DNA from: a virus
Strand: one strand, 5' to 3'
Length of the DNA: 41,748 nucleotides
IMG/VR virus record: IMGVR_UViG_3300008012_000052
Span: 1-41,748 of that record
Under the pieces are notes generated by a model, which was given only the letters and a program-made list of their open reading frames with translations, made no database searches and had not been told where the DNA came from. A program made the translations under genes and the position numbers. Of this stretch, positions 32,647 to 39,961 are shown piece by piece. Numbering within the stretch: the stretch's first letter is position 1; each line of letters starts with the position of its first letter.

Positions 32647-33263
32647 AAAAAGTATTTGAATACTGGATGCCAGATACAGATGAACACTTTGAAAGATTAA
32701 TTGCAAAAAGAGTTAAAAATGGTGGCCCGCCGCAGTATCAAGATGATGTAAGAGATGAAGCATACAAGTATGTAAGTGACTTTAACATTGCAGTTGACAT
32801 AGGTGCTAATGTTGGTCTGTGGTCTAAACCTCTTACAGAAAAGTTTAACCAAGTAATAGCTTACGAACCTCTTGAGCAAGTATATTCGTGCTTAGAAAGA
32901 AATGTAAGTGGACTGCCTGTACAAATTCATAAACACGCATTAGGCAGTGTTAATGATGTAGTTGAAATGGTATTTGACGAAGAAAACACAGGCGGCAGTT
33001 TTGTTAGTGAAGTTGGCACCGGTAGTATTCAAATTAAAAGATTAGATGATTTAAATTTACCAAAGTTTGGATTATTAAAAATTGATTGTGAAAGACATGA
33101 ATTAGAAGTGTTAAAAGGCGCAATGGATACTATCCTTAGATACAAACCAATTATAGTATGTGAACAGCAAGCTGACACAGATCAATGTGCAGGTATGTAT
33201 TTGAAATCTTTTGGCGCCAGAGAAATAACAAACGTAAGGAAAGACTATATCTTTGGATGGTAA
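32643..33263 (+). CDS. FkbM-family methyltransferase (copy 2)
   Basis: The product (206 aa) has AVDIGANVGLWS (52-58 motif), VIAYEPLEQVYSCLERNV, ALGSVNDVVEM and LLKIDCERHELEVLKGA, where the usual IDAEG loop reads IDCER. It is a SAM-dependent O-methyltransferase of the same family as the preceding gene. The N-terminal extension EYWMPDTDEHFERLIAKRV has no counterpart in copy 1. The end overlaps the epimerase start by 11 nt. Confidence 0.87.
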   Translation: MKKVFEYWMPDTDEHFERLIAKRVKNGGPPQYQDDVRDEAYKYVSDFNIAVDIGANVGLWSKPLTEKFNQVIAYEPLEQVYSCLERNVSGLPVQIHKHALGSVNDVVEMVFDEENTGGSFVSEVGTGSIQIKRLDDLNLPKFGLLKIDCERHELEVLKGAMDTILRYKPIIVCEQQADTDQCAGMYLKSFGAREITNVRKDYIFGW

Positions 33264-34122
33264 AATTTTATTAACTGGTTCACACGGATTTATTGGCAGT
33301 CATTACTACAAACATTTACAAAAACAAAATGCATATGTAGTACCTTACGATAAAAAAATCCGCGGTGAAGATTTATCAGATAAAAATACTACACAATTAT
33401 TACCTGACTATGATATTGTAGTACACCTTGCTGCAACTAATGGCACTAAATTATTTTATGAACAGCCAACTGATGTACTAATAAATAATACACTACCAAC
33501 AATAAATTTAATTGAACGTTATAAAAATACCAATACTAAATTTGTTTTTGCTAGTACTTGTGAAATATTTAATGGAGCAATTGATGCAGGTTATTACCAT
33601 GTGCCAACTGATGAGCAAGTACCGGTTGTGTTTAACGACATTACGAATCCAAGATGGAGTTATAGCATTCCGAAAGCTCTAGGTGAAAACCTAGTAGCAA
33701 ACAGCGGATTAGATTATTTAATTATTAGATATTTTAATGTTTATGGTCCAGGACAAGTAGATCATTTCGTCAACGAATTTGTAGAACGCTGTAAACGTGG
33801 CGAGTATTATATTAAAGGCGATGATACTAGAAGTTTTTGTTATATAGATGATGCAGTGCAAATGACTGACATTCTTATCAAAAAATCTTGTAGTAACATA
33901 GTGCATGTTGGAAATGACAACGAAGTAAAGATAAGCGTAGTAGCAAAACTTATTATGGGCTTTATGGGTATAAATCCTGACAAGTTACAAATACTACCAG
34001 GTCCAGAAGGCAGTGCAAAACGTAGATGTCCTGATACAACACTAGTACAAATGCTAACAGGATTTACTAATTATACTCCTTTAGACGTTGGACTTAAAAA
34101 AACAATAGAAAGTTTATTATGA
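33253..34122 (+). CDS. NAD-dependent sugar epimerase/dehydratase (extended SDR)
   Basis: The product (289 aa) starts KILLTGSHGFIGSH, the Rossmann GxxGxxG (G9, G12, G15). HLAATNG, FASTCEIF and the catalytic Y137SIPK141 follow, then YFNVYGPGQ and DDTRSFCYIDDAVQ, typical of nucleotide-sugar epimerases and dehydratases. The NDP-sugar is not determinable. No in-frame ATG lies near the N-terminus; TTG 33253, with AAGGA 11 nt upstream, puts the Rossmann strand at the very start, as expected. It partners the dehydrogenase-like gene that follows (ATGA overlap). Confidence 0.88.
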   Translation: MDGKILLTGSHGFIGSHYYKHLQKQNAYVVPYDKKIRGEDLSDKNTTQLLPDYDIVVHLAATNGTKLFYEQPTDVLINNTLPTINLIERYKNTNTKFVFASTCEIFNGAIDAGYYHVPTDEQVPVVFNDITNPRWSYSIPKALGENLVANSGLDYLIIRYFNVYGPGQVDHFVNEFVERCKRGEYYIKGDDTRSFCYIDDAVQMTDILIKKSCSNIVHVGNDNEVKISVVAKLIMGFMGINPDKLQILPGPEGSAKRRCPDTTLVQMLTGFTNYTPLDVGLKKTIESLL

Positions 34123-34862
34123 TTATAGGTGTAGTAGGTATAGGTGTTGTTGGAAAAGCAAATGTTAACGGCTTTAAAAGGTTAGGACACACCGTACTTG
34201 AGCACGATGTCAAATATAATACAGCTTTAAGAGATGTGTTGACTGCAGAAATTATTTTTATTTGCACTCCTGAAGACCAAGTTAATAATGTTGTAAAAGA
34301 TATTAGCCTGTATGATTATAAAGGAGTAGTAGCAATTCGAAGCACAACTACTCCGGGTACTACAGATGAACTAATAAAAAAACATAACATAGATATTTGT
34401 TTTGTACCTGAATTTCTTAGACAAAATTATGCTGACAAAGATTTTGAACAATGTGATTTATTAGCTATTGGTACAAATAATTTAAAAATAGGACGTAAAG
34501 TAAGAAACGCTTTTGGTAAGTTACCTAAAAATGTAGATTATATGATGCCAGCAGAAGCAGAAATATTGAAATTATATAATAACTCTTATGCAGCACTTAG
34601 AGTTGTGTTTGCTAATATTATGTACGATATTGCCAACAAATATGATGCAGATTATAGTGTTATAAAAAATGCGTATAAAAAAACAAATAAAACAAGTGGA
34701 AATTATTTAGATGTAAATAAAAATTTACGTGGTTATAGCGGTGCCTGTTTACCTAAAGACACTTTAGCTCTTTCTAAATTAATTAATGATCTTAAATTAG
34801 ATTACACACTTGTACAATCGATTCATAACGATAATTTAAAATTACCAAAAAATAAAACTTAG
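34119..34862 (+). CDS. Short UDP-glucose/GDP-mannose dehydrogenase-like protein
   Basis: The product (247 aa) has the NAD-binding GVVGIGVVG, the middle-domain FVPEFLRQNYADKDF and KLYNNSYAALRVVFANI (K151, N155), and the catalytic Cys loop GYSGACLPKDTLAL (C210, K213). It stops soon after this loop. Typical enzymes (about 390-450 aa) go on with a third, nucleotide-sugar-binding domain, which is missing here and is not present in another frame: only 23 nt separate it from the next gene. It may be a minimal oxidoreductase using a different substrate, or an inactive remnant. The intact catalytic residues argue that it is functional. Confidence 0.85.
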   Translation: MIIGVVGIGVVGKANVNGFKRLGHTVLEHDVKYNTALRDVLTAEIIFICTPEDQVNNVVKDISLYDYKGVVAIRSTTTPGTTDELIKKHNIDICFVPEFLRQNYADKDFEQCDLLAIGTNNLKIGRKVRNAFGKLPKNVDYMMPAEAEILKLYNNSYAALRVVFANIMYDIANKYDADYSVIKNAYKKTNKTSGNYLDVNKNLRGYSGACLPKDTLALSKLINDLKLDYTLVQSIHNDNLKLPKNKT

Positions 34863-34873
34863 TAAAGTACGCA

Positions 34874-34881
34874 TATAAATA
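34874..34881 (+). promoter_or_regulatory. Late promoter (TATAAATA) inside the glycan island
   Basis: An exact TATAAATA followed by CTAC and then ATG of the nucleotidyltransferase-cupin gene; no ribosome binding site fits in the 4-nt gap. Confidence 0.78.
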
Positions 34882-34885
34882 CTAC

Positions 34886-35653
34886 ATGAAAGTAGTACTA
34901 GTTACAGGTGGATTTGATCCTCTACATTCCGGGCACATTGCCTATTTTAAAGCAGCACGAGAACTTGGAGATCACTTAGTAGTTGGTCTTAATTCTGATG
35001 CTTGGCTTACACGCAAAAAGGGTCGTCCGTTTATGTCAATTGATGAACGGGCTGCCATTGTTAAAGAACTAGAATGTGTAGATGAAGTTATAGCATTTGA
35101 CGATAACGACAACACAGCATGTCTTGCTATAGGGCAAGTTTTATCTACAAAGGCAAGTAGTTGGAAACTTATCTTTGCTAATGGCGGTGATAGAACAAAT
35201 AAAACAACACCAGAATTTGAAACTTGGGGCAATCATCCTGATGTTGAATTTGCCTGGGGTGTTGGCGGTAAAGATAAGAAAAACTCAAGCAGTTGGATAC
35301 TCAAAGATTGGAGTCAACCTACAACAGAACGTGCTTGGGGCAAATACACTATATTAGATAAAGGTGAAGGTTGGCAAGTTAAACAACTTGAGTTTGCAGC
35401 AGGTAAAGCACTTAGTGATCAAAGACACTTTAAACGCAGCGAACACTGGCACGTTGTTAATGGCGTTATCAATATGTTCCTTGAAGATAAAATAGGAAGA
35501 AGAACTAGCACACTATTAACGCCAGGTGATAGTATTGACATTCCAATAGGCTATTGGCATAAGGCTGTAAATTTAGATAACAAAGCAGCAAAAGTTATAG
35601 AAGTCTGGATGGGTAAAGAATTAAGTGAAGAAGATATAGAAAGAAGAGATTAA
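34886..35653 (+). CDS. Cytidylyltransferase-mannose phosphate isomerase cupin fusion
   Basis: The product (255 aa) has two parts. Residues 1-140 are a HIGH-type nucleotidyltransferase: VTGGFDPLHSGHIAYF (HSGH 14-17) and FANGGDR (100-103), like RfaE/HldE and glycerol-phosphate cytidylyltransferases. Residues ~148-255 are a cupin of the mannose-6-phosphate isomerase type II kind: ERAWGKYTILDKGEGWQVKQLEF, RHFKRSEHWHVVNGV, IPIGYWHKAVN, with metal-ligand His residues at 181, 187, 189 and 225. The fusion could isomerise a sugar phosphate and activate it with CMP or a similar nucleotide. The substrate is unknown. It is downstream of the short dehydrogenase and overlaps the next gene (TAATG). Confidence 0.86.
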   Translation: MKVVLVTGGFDPLHSGHIAYFKAARELGDHLVVGLNSDAWLTRKKGRPFMSIDERAAIVKELECVDEVIAFDDNDNTACLAIGQVLSTKASSWKLIFANGGDRTNKTTPEFETWGNHPDVEFAWGVGGKDKKNSSSWILKDWSQPTTERAWGKYTILDKGEGWQVKQLEFAAGKALSDQRHFKRSEHWHVVNGVINMFLEDKIGRRTSTLLTPGDSIDIPIGYWHKAVNLDNKAAKVIEVWMGKELSEEDIERRD

Positions 35654-37332
35654 TGAAAGTATTTGTAGGATGGGATAGCAGAGAAGATATTGCTTATCAA
35701 GTTTGTAAAAGTAGTATTGAAGAAACAAGTAGTGTACCTGTAGAAATTATTCCATTGAAACAAAAGTCACTGAGAGGTGACGGTGTATACACTCGTGAAA
35801 TAGATCAACTCGCAAGCACAGAATTTACATTTACAAGATTTTTAATTCCGCATTTGTGTAACTATGAAGGTTGGGCATTGTTTATTGACTGCGATTTTGT
35901 TTTTCTAGAAGATATTAAACTGCTTTGGGATCAACGTGACGAAAGCAAAGCTGTAATGTGTGCTCATCATGATTATACACCTAAACCTGGGTCAACTAAA
36001 ATGGATGGACAAGTACAACACGCTTATCCAAGAAAAAATTGGTCGAGTATGATGCTAATAAATTGTGGTCATCCTGGTAATGCTAAATTAACTTTAGATG
36101 TAGTAAATGACATGGCAAGAACTGGTGCATACTTTCATAGATTTAGCTGGTTAAAAGACGAAGAAGTAGGTGAGCTTAGTCATGAATGGAATTGGCTAGT
36201 AGGTTGGTATGAAGAACCGGTTGATGGAAAGCCAAAAGCACTACATTACACAGAAGGCGGACCTTGGTTTGATGATTATGCTACCTGTGAATATAATATA
36301 GAATGGTATAGAGCTCATATTCAATATGCTAAAAAAATGGAGCAAAGTTATCAATATAAGTTATATAGGGAACGTAACAAAGAAATAAATGTCGACGATT
36401 TATCCTATACGGAGTCAAAAAAAAAATTAATTAAGCAATTTTTAAATAACTTAATTGATCCTAACCAAGTTTATTTTAAAAATGAAACAATAGAGAATGA
36501 TGATGATATGGGAATAAAAACTGCTGCAATTGCTGTGCAAAAAGAAGAATTTAATTTAGAAAAAAAGGGATTAGAATACGATCCTTATCTGAAAGCATTT
36601 ATAAATGGCAGCGGCGGTTTTATTAGCGACTTTGATAGAGAACAATATACAGATAACACTCTTGTTATTAGAGGCTTAGGCGGCGGTGGACAAAAAGCAA
36701 TAAAATATTGTTTAGAAAATAAAAGAGATTTCTACGCAATTGATACTGGTTATATCCAACCAGGAACAAAAAAAGAATACCATCGTATTACAAAAAATAG
36801 TTTACAAGCATTAAATTTTAAACCTATGGCAAGCGATCGTTTAGCAAAATTAAATTGGAAACCTGGCAAACCAAAAACTGGAAGTAAAATTTTAGTTGTT
36901 CCTCCGAGCGAAAAAGTTATGAAATTTTACGATCAAGATCTTGATGCTTGGATGAAATTAACAATTGAAAACATCAAAAAACATACTGATCGTCCTATTG
37001 AAGTTAGATTAAAACCAGGAAGATCAGAAAGAGTTACAAAAAACACAATTTGGGATGCTATGGCTAATGATGTGTATTGCCTAGTAACATTTAATAGTAT
37101 TGCTGCATCAGAAGCATTCTTATTTGGATTGCCTGCTATTGCACTAGCACCAAATGCTGCTAGTGCATTTTGCAATACTAGTATTGCAGACATTGAAAAC
37201 AATTTACGTATACCTCATAGATCAACACAAGTAGAACTTGCAAATTTTTTAAGTTATAATCAATTTACACAAGCAGAAATGAAAGACGGAACAGCATGGA
37301 GAATTCTCACAGAAAATTATGAAAGTAGTTAG
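35653..37332 (+). CDS. Two-domain glycosyltransferase (GT8-like plus KpsC/S-like)
   Basis: The product (559 aa) has an N-terminal GT-A domain: MKVFVGWDSREDIAYQVCKSSI and LFIDCDFVFLED (D79-C-D81, the metal DxD), SSMMLINCG and HYTEGGPWFDDY, the pattern of GT8-type or alpha-sugar transferases. Residues ~330-559 (TLVIRGLGGGGQKAIKYC, ILVVPPSEKVMKFY, RPIEVRLKPGRSERV, FNSIAASEAFLFGLPAIA) resemble capsule polysaccharide modification transferases of the KpsC/KpsS kind (GT-B-like). The same second domain recurs as separate proteins in two nearby genes. One enzyme could therefore make two successive linkages. The stop overlaps the next start by 14 nt. Confidence 0.82.
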   Translation: MKVFVGWDSREDIAYQVCKSSIEETSSVPVEIIPLKQKSLRGDGVYTREIDQLASTEFTFTRFLIPHLCNYEGWALFIDCDFVFLEDIKLLWDQRDESKAVMCAHHDYTPKPGSTKMDGQVQHAYPRKNWSSMMLINCGHPGNAKLTLDVVNDMARTGAYFHRFSWLKDEEVGELSHEWNWLVGWYEEPVDGKPKALHYTEGGPWFDDYATCEYNIEWYRAHIQYAKKMEQSYQYKLYRERNKEINVDDLSYTESKKKLIKQFLNNLIDPNQVYFKNETIENDDDMGIKTAAIAVQKEEFNLEKKGLEYDPYLKAFINGSGGFISDFDREQYTDNTLVIRGLGGGGQKAIKYCLENKRDFYAIDTGYIQPGTKKEYHRITKNSLQALNFKPMASDRLAKLNWKPGKPKTGSKILVVPPSEKVMKFYDQDLDAWMKLTIENIKKHTDRPIEVRLKPGRSERVTKNTIWDAMANDVYCLVTFNSIAASEAFLFGLPAIALAPNAASAFCNTSIADIENNLRIPHRSTQVELANFLSYNQFTQAEMKDGTAWRILTENYESS

Positions 37333-38248
37333 TTATCTAAGTGTTGTTCCTACTAAAAACAGCAATCAACAAAAAACAGAATTACTAAGAAGGTATGTAG
37401 AAGGCGTTCAAAAAAATGGTGACACTGGTATACTACACACAGGCTATCAACTTATCCCTGCAGATGTAGCAGTAATTCAAGGATGGGTGTATGAAAATAA
37501 AGCACCTGTACATTTAAAGTTACGTAATGATGTTATAGAATATCAAAAATTGCGAGACAGGTATACGTGTGCTGCTGATGCAAATTTATTAAATTATGCA
37601 AACAAACAAAATCCATTAGGATATCTACGGTATAGTTTTAATGGAGTTTTCCCTCATACTGGAATATATTGTGATAATAACATAGATGTTCAACGATGGA
37701 ATAAAATTTCTGCAAATTATAAGATAAAGATAGAACCAACAAAAAGAAAAGGTAAATGGATTATACTTATGCTCCAACGAAACGGAGGTTGGAGTATGCA
37801 AGGAGAAGATGTACAAGATTGGGCATTAAAAACTATAAAAAGAATACGCAAATACACAGATAGACCTATTCTAATAAGAGCACATCCTGGCGACCAAAAA
37901 GCACAGCATTATCTAAATGAAAGACGCACTAGACTAAAAAATTTACCAGGAGTAAAAATATCTCCAATTGGCAGAAGTTTAGAAGAAGATTTAACTAAAT
38001 GTTGGGCAGTTGTAAATCATAATAGTAGTGCAGTAGTTGGTCCTATGATACAAGGCTATCATACATTTATTACAGATGCAGGAGCAAGTCAATGTAGAGA
38101 CGCTGCAAATACCGAATTGCAGTATATCGAGAATCCTTTAGAATTTGATAGAGAAAAATGGGCTCAACGAATAAGTATGTTTACTTGGAACTTTGCAGAA
38201 TTATCATCTGGTGAATGCTGGTCACATATGAAAAATTATTGCCAATAA
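37319..38248 (+). CDS. KpsC/S-like glycosyltransferase (copy 2)
   Basis: The product (309 aa) contains WIILMLQRNGGWSMQG, TDRPILIRAHPGDQKAQH, CWAVVNHNSSAVVGPMIQGYHTFITDAG and ENPLEFDREKWAQRISMFTWNF. The RP(I)..R.HPG, N(H)NSS and QG.H/.GVP..... pattern matches domain 2 of the previous gene and the 39099 gene, as in capsule glycosyltransferases that lack a DxD. It is coupled to the preceding gene by a 14-nt overlap. It is convergent with the minus-strand GT that follows, overlapping it by 13 nt. Confidence 0.76.
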   Translation: MKVVSYLSVVPTKNSNQQKTELLRRYVEGVQKNGDTGILHTGYQLIPADVAVIQGWVYENKAPVHLKLRNDVIEYQKLRDRYTCAADANLLNYANKQNPLGYLRYSFNGVFPHTGIYCDNNIDVQRWNKISANYKIKIEPTKRKGKWIILMLQRNGGWSMQGEDVQDWALKTIKRIRKYTDRPILIRAHPGDQKAQHYLNERRTRLKNLPGVKISPIGRSLEEDLTKCWAVVNHNSSAVVGPMIQGYHTFITDAGASQCRDAANTELQYIENPLEFDREKWAQRISMFTWNFAELSSGECWSHMKNYCQ

Positions 38249-39060
38249 GATTCATTGCGTTGCACAATTAAATCTTTAGGTTTGTTACTTTTACCTACTT
38301 CTTTTCTGTCACCTTTTAGGTGATCAAAATATTTTCCTAAATCGCTATTAATCATAGGATGTCCTTCACCGTTAATCAAGTTACCACTTATATTGTAATA
38401 CTTGCTTTGAGGACTTTTACTTTGTATTGTTTTTCTAACTTCTTCAAATACATAACTATCGTGCCATTCTTCCATTTTGAAAATTCCGTTTTCTGCATCT
38501 TCGTAAACACGTTCAAATTCTTTTAAAAAGTTTTGCCCAATTTTAGTTTTCAAATTAATACCGTAGAAGCCGCACTCTGGCCATTTCTTACCTCTACCCA
38601 AATAGCTCATCCATGCTTGTTCTGGACAAAATCTTGCAATGTCGTTGTATGTTGCAGGTGAATGTACATATGTATCTGCATCTAACCAAATTAACCAATC
38701 TGTATTACAACGTTGTGCAGCATCAAACACAGCATACACTTTGTTAGCAAAACGTATGGCATGCCATTTAAATTCTTTATGCCAGTCTCTTGGTCTACGT
38801 GCTTTTATCTCAGGTGGACATTTACCATTTGCTTTTGGTACATTTTTCCATCGTTCCTTAAACGCAACAAGTTTTGGAAGTTCTGCTTTTTGATCTAAAA
38901 TTATAATACGACTATCATTTGTTTGCGGTACGCAATCTTCTGCATATAAGTACAATGTAAATTGTTTATCAATGTTTTTACTAAAACTATCGATAAATCG
39001 TTGCCCGTACAAGTCAAGTACAGGTTTATGAAAAGTTGAAACAAATGAAATAGTTTGCAC
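38236..39060 (-). CDS. GT-A type glycosyltransferase on the minus strand
   Basis: The product (274 aa) has ISFVSTFHKPVLDLYGQRFIDSFSKN, an acceptor-side RWHKEFKWHAIRFANKVYAVFDAA-type helix (actual order RDWHKEFKWHAIRFANK) and the metal site DWLIWLDADTYVH (DAD 127-129), followed by CGFYGINL and EEWHDSYVFEEV. It is a nucleotide-sugar GT-A enzyme; donor and acceptor are unknown. The start is GTG 39060 with AAGGA at 8-nt spacing. It is the only island gene on this strand and shares a palindromic promoter region with the plus-strand GT at 39099. Confidence 0.84.
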   Translation of the reverse strand: MQTISFVSTFHKPVLDLYGQRFIDSFSKNIDKQFTLYLYAEDCVPQTNDSRIIILDQKAELPKLVAFKERWKNVPKANGKCPPEIKARRPRDWHKEFKWHAIRFANKVYAVFDAAQRCNTDWLIWLDADTYVHSPATYNDIARFCPEQAWMSYLGRGKKWPECGFYGINLKTKIGQNFLKEFERVYEDAENGIFKMEEWHDSYVFEEVRKTIQSKSPQSKYYNISGNLINGEGHPMINSDLGKYFDHLKGDRKEVGKSNKPKDLIVQRNESYWQ

Positions 39061-39072
39061 AATAAAGTCCTT

Positions 39073-39080
39073 GTTAAATA
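39073..39080 (+). promoter_or_regulatory. Late promoter variant for the 39099 gene
   Basis: GTTAAATA lies 18 nt before the ATG and next to a palindrome, AATACT-GG-AGTATT (39080-39093), whose GGAG also serves as ribosome binding site. Confidence 0.6.
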
Positions 39081-39089
39081 ATACTGGAG

Positions 39090-39097
39090 TATTTACA
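39090..39097 (-). promoter_or_regulatory. Late promoter variant for the minus-strand GT
   Basis: The minus strand reads TGTAAATAC, facing away from the plus-strand GTTAAATA. It lies 29 nt before the GTG start, with the shared palindrome between the two octamers. Confidence 0.55.
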
Positions 39098-39098
39098 A

Positions 39099-39944
39099 AT
39101 GAGATTTAGTTTATTTCCGCAATTTGGTGCAATGAACAGCAAACCTGTCTTTGAAGCATTTGAACACAGCTTACGCAAAGCTGGCCATATGGTAGAATAC
39201 GATAGTATGCACGCCGATGTAGCTGTTATATGGAGCGTGTTATTTCACGGCAGAATGGCTGCAAATAAACCTATTTGGGATTACTATACAAAGACAGGTA
39301 AAAAAGTTATTGTATTAGAAGTTGGCGGAATCAAAAGAGGAACAACATGGAAGGTAGGACTTAATGGTATTAATCGTGATGGTTATTTTGGCAATACTGG
39401 TGCCAGCGGTGATCGTGCTACTGCGCTCGAAATAAATCTTAAACAATGGAAAGACGAAGGCGAGTATATATTAATATGCGGCCAACATGATAAAAGTCTA
39501 CAATGGCAGAATATGCCACGTATGAGTCATTGGATAATGAATATAATAGATGAAGTACAAAGGTATTGTGATAAACCAATTGTTTTTAGACCACATCCAA
39601 GATGTAGATTAGATCACATTGAAAGACAATACAAAAATGTTTATAGAGACGATCCTATAAAACTTGATAATACATACGACGACTATAATTTAAGTTTTAA
39701 AGATTGTCATGCTGTAATAAGTTGGAGTAGTAATCCAGGACCGCAAGCTATATTAGCAGGTGTTCCAGTTTTTTGTGGTCCAAGTAGTTTAGCATATGAT
39801 GTAGGTAACAAAGATATTAGTACAATAAAATATCCATTAAAACCAAATAGAAAACAATGGCTTAACGATTACGCTTGGACTGAATTTACTATAGAAGAAA
39901 TAGCCAACGGTATCCCTTTGAAAAGATTGACTTCTCGCTTATAA
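39099..39944 (+). CDS. KpsC/S-like glycosyltransferase (copy 3)
   Basis: The product (281 aa) contains MRFSLFPQFGAMNSKPVFEAFEHSLRKAGH, VAVIWSVLFHGRMAAN, KKVIVLEVGGIKRGTTWKVG, YILICGQHDKSLQW, KPIVFRPHPRCR and ISWSSNPGPQAILAGVPVFCGPSSLAYDVGN. It is the clearest member of the capsule-type transferase trio: an HPR/HPG loop and a GVPVFCGP sugar-nucleotide region. It lacks a GT-A domain. Sequence similarity to copy 2 is only at motif level, so substrates may differ. It ends the island; a sigma70-like promoter for the next gene lies inside its 3' end. Confidence 0.78.
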   Translation: MRFSLFPQFGAMNSKPVFEAFEHSLRKAGHMVEYDSMHADVAVIWSVLFHGRMAANKPIWDYYTKTGKKVIVLEVGGIKRGTTWKVGLNGINRDGYFGNTGASGDRATALEINLKQWKDEGEYILICGQHDKSLQWQNMPRMSHWIMNIIDEVQRYCDKPIVFRPHPRCRLDHIERQYKNVYRDDPIKLDNTYDDYNLSFKDCHAVISWSSNPGPQAILAGVPVFCGPSSLAYDVGNKDISTIKYPLKPNRKQWLNDYAWTEFTIEEIANGIPLKRLTSRL

Positions 39945-39955
39945 TTTGTTATACT
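39927..39955 (+). promoter_or_regulatory. Sigma70-like promoter of the 394-aa gene
   Basis: TTGACT and TATACT are separated by 17 nt. The -10 box ends 6 nt before the ATG at 39962, so transcription is predicted to start at the start codon itself. Confidence 0.74.
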
Positions 39956-39961
39956 TAACGT

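Noticed and set aside
34119-34885. A frameshift that cut off the C-terminal domain of the dehydrogenase
   Set aside because: Only 23 nt lie between its stop and the next gene, and no other frame there encodes the missing domain.
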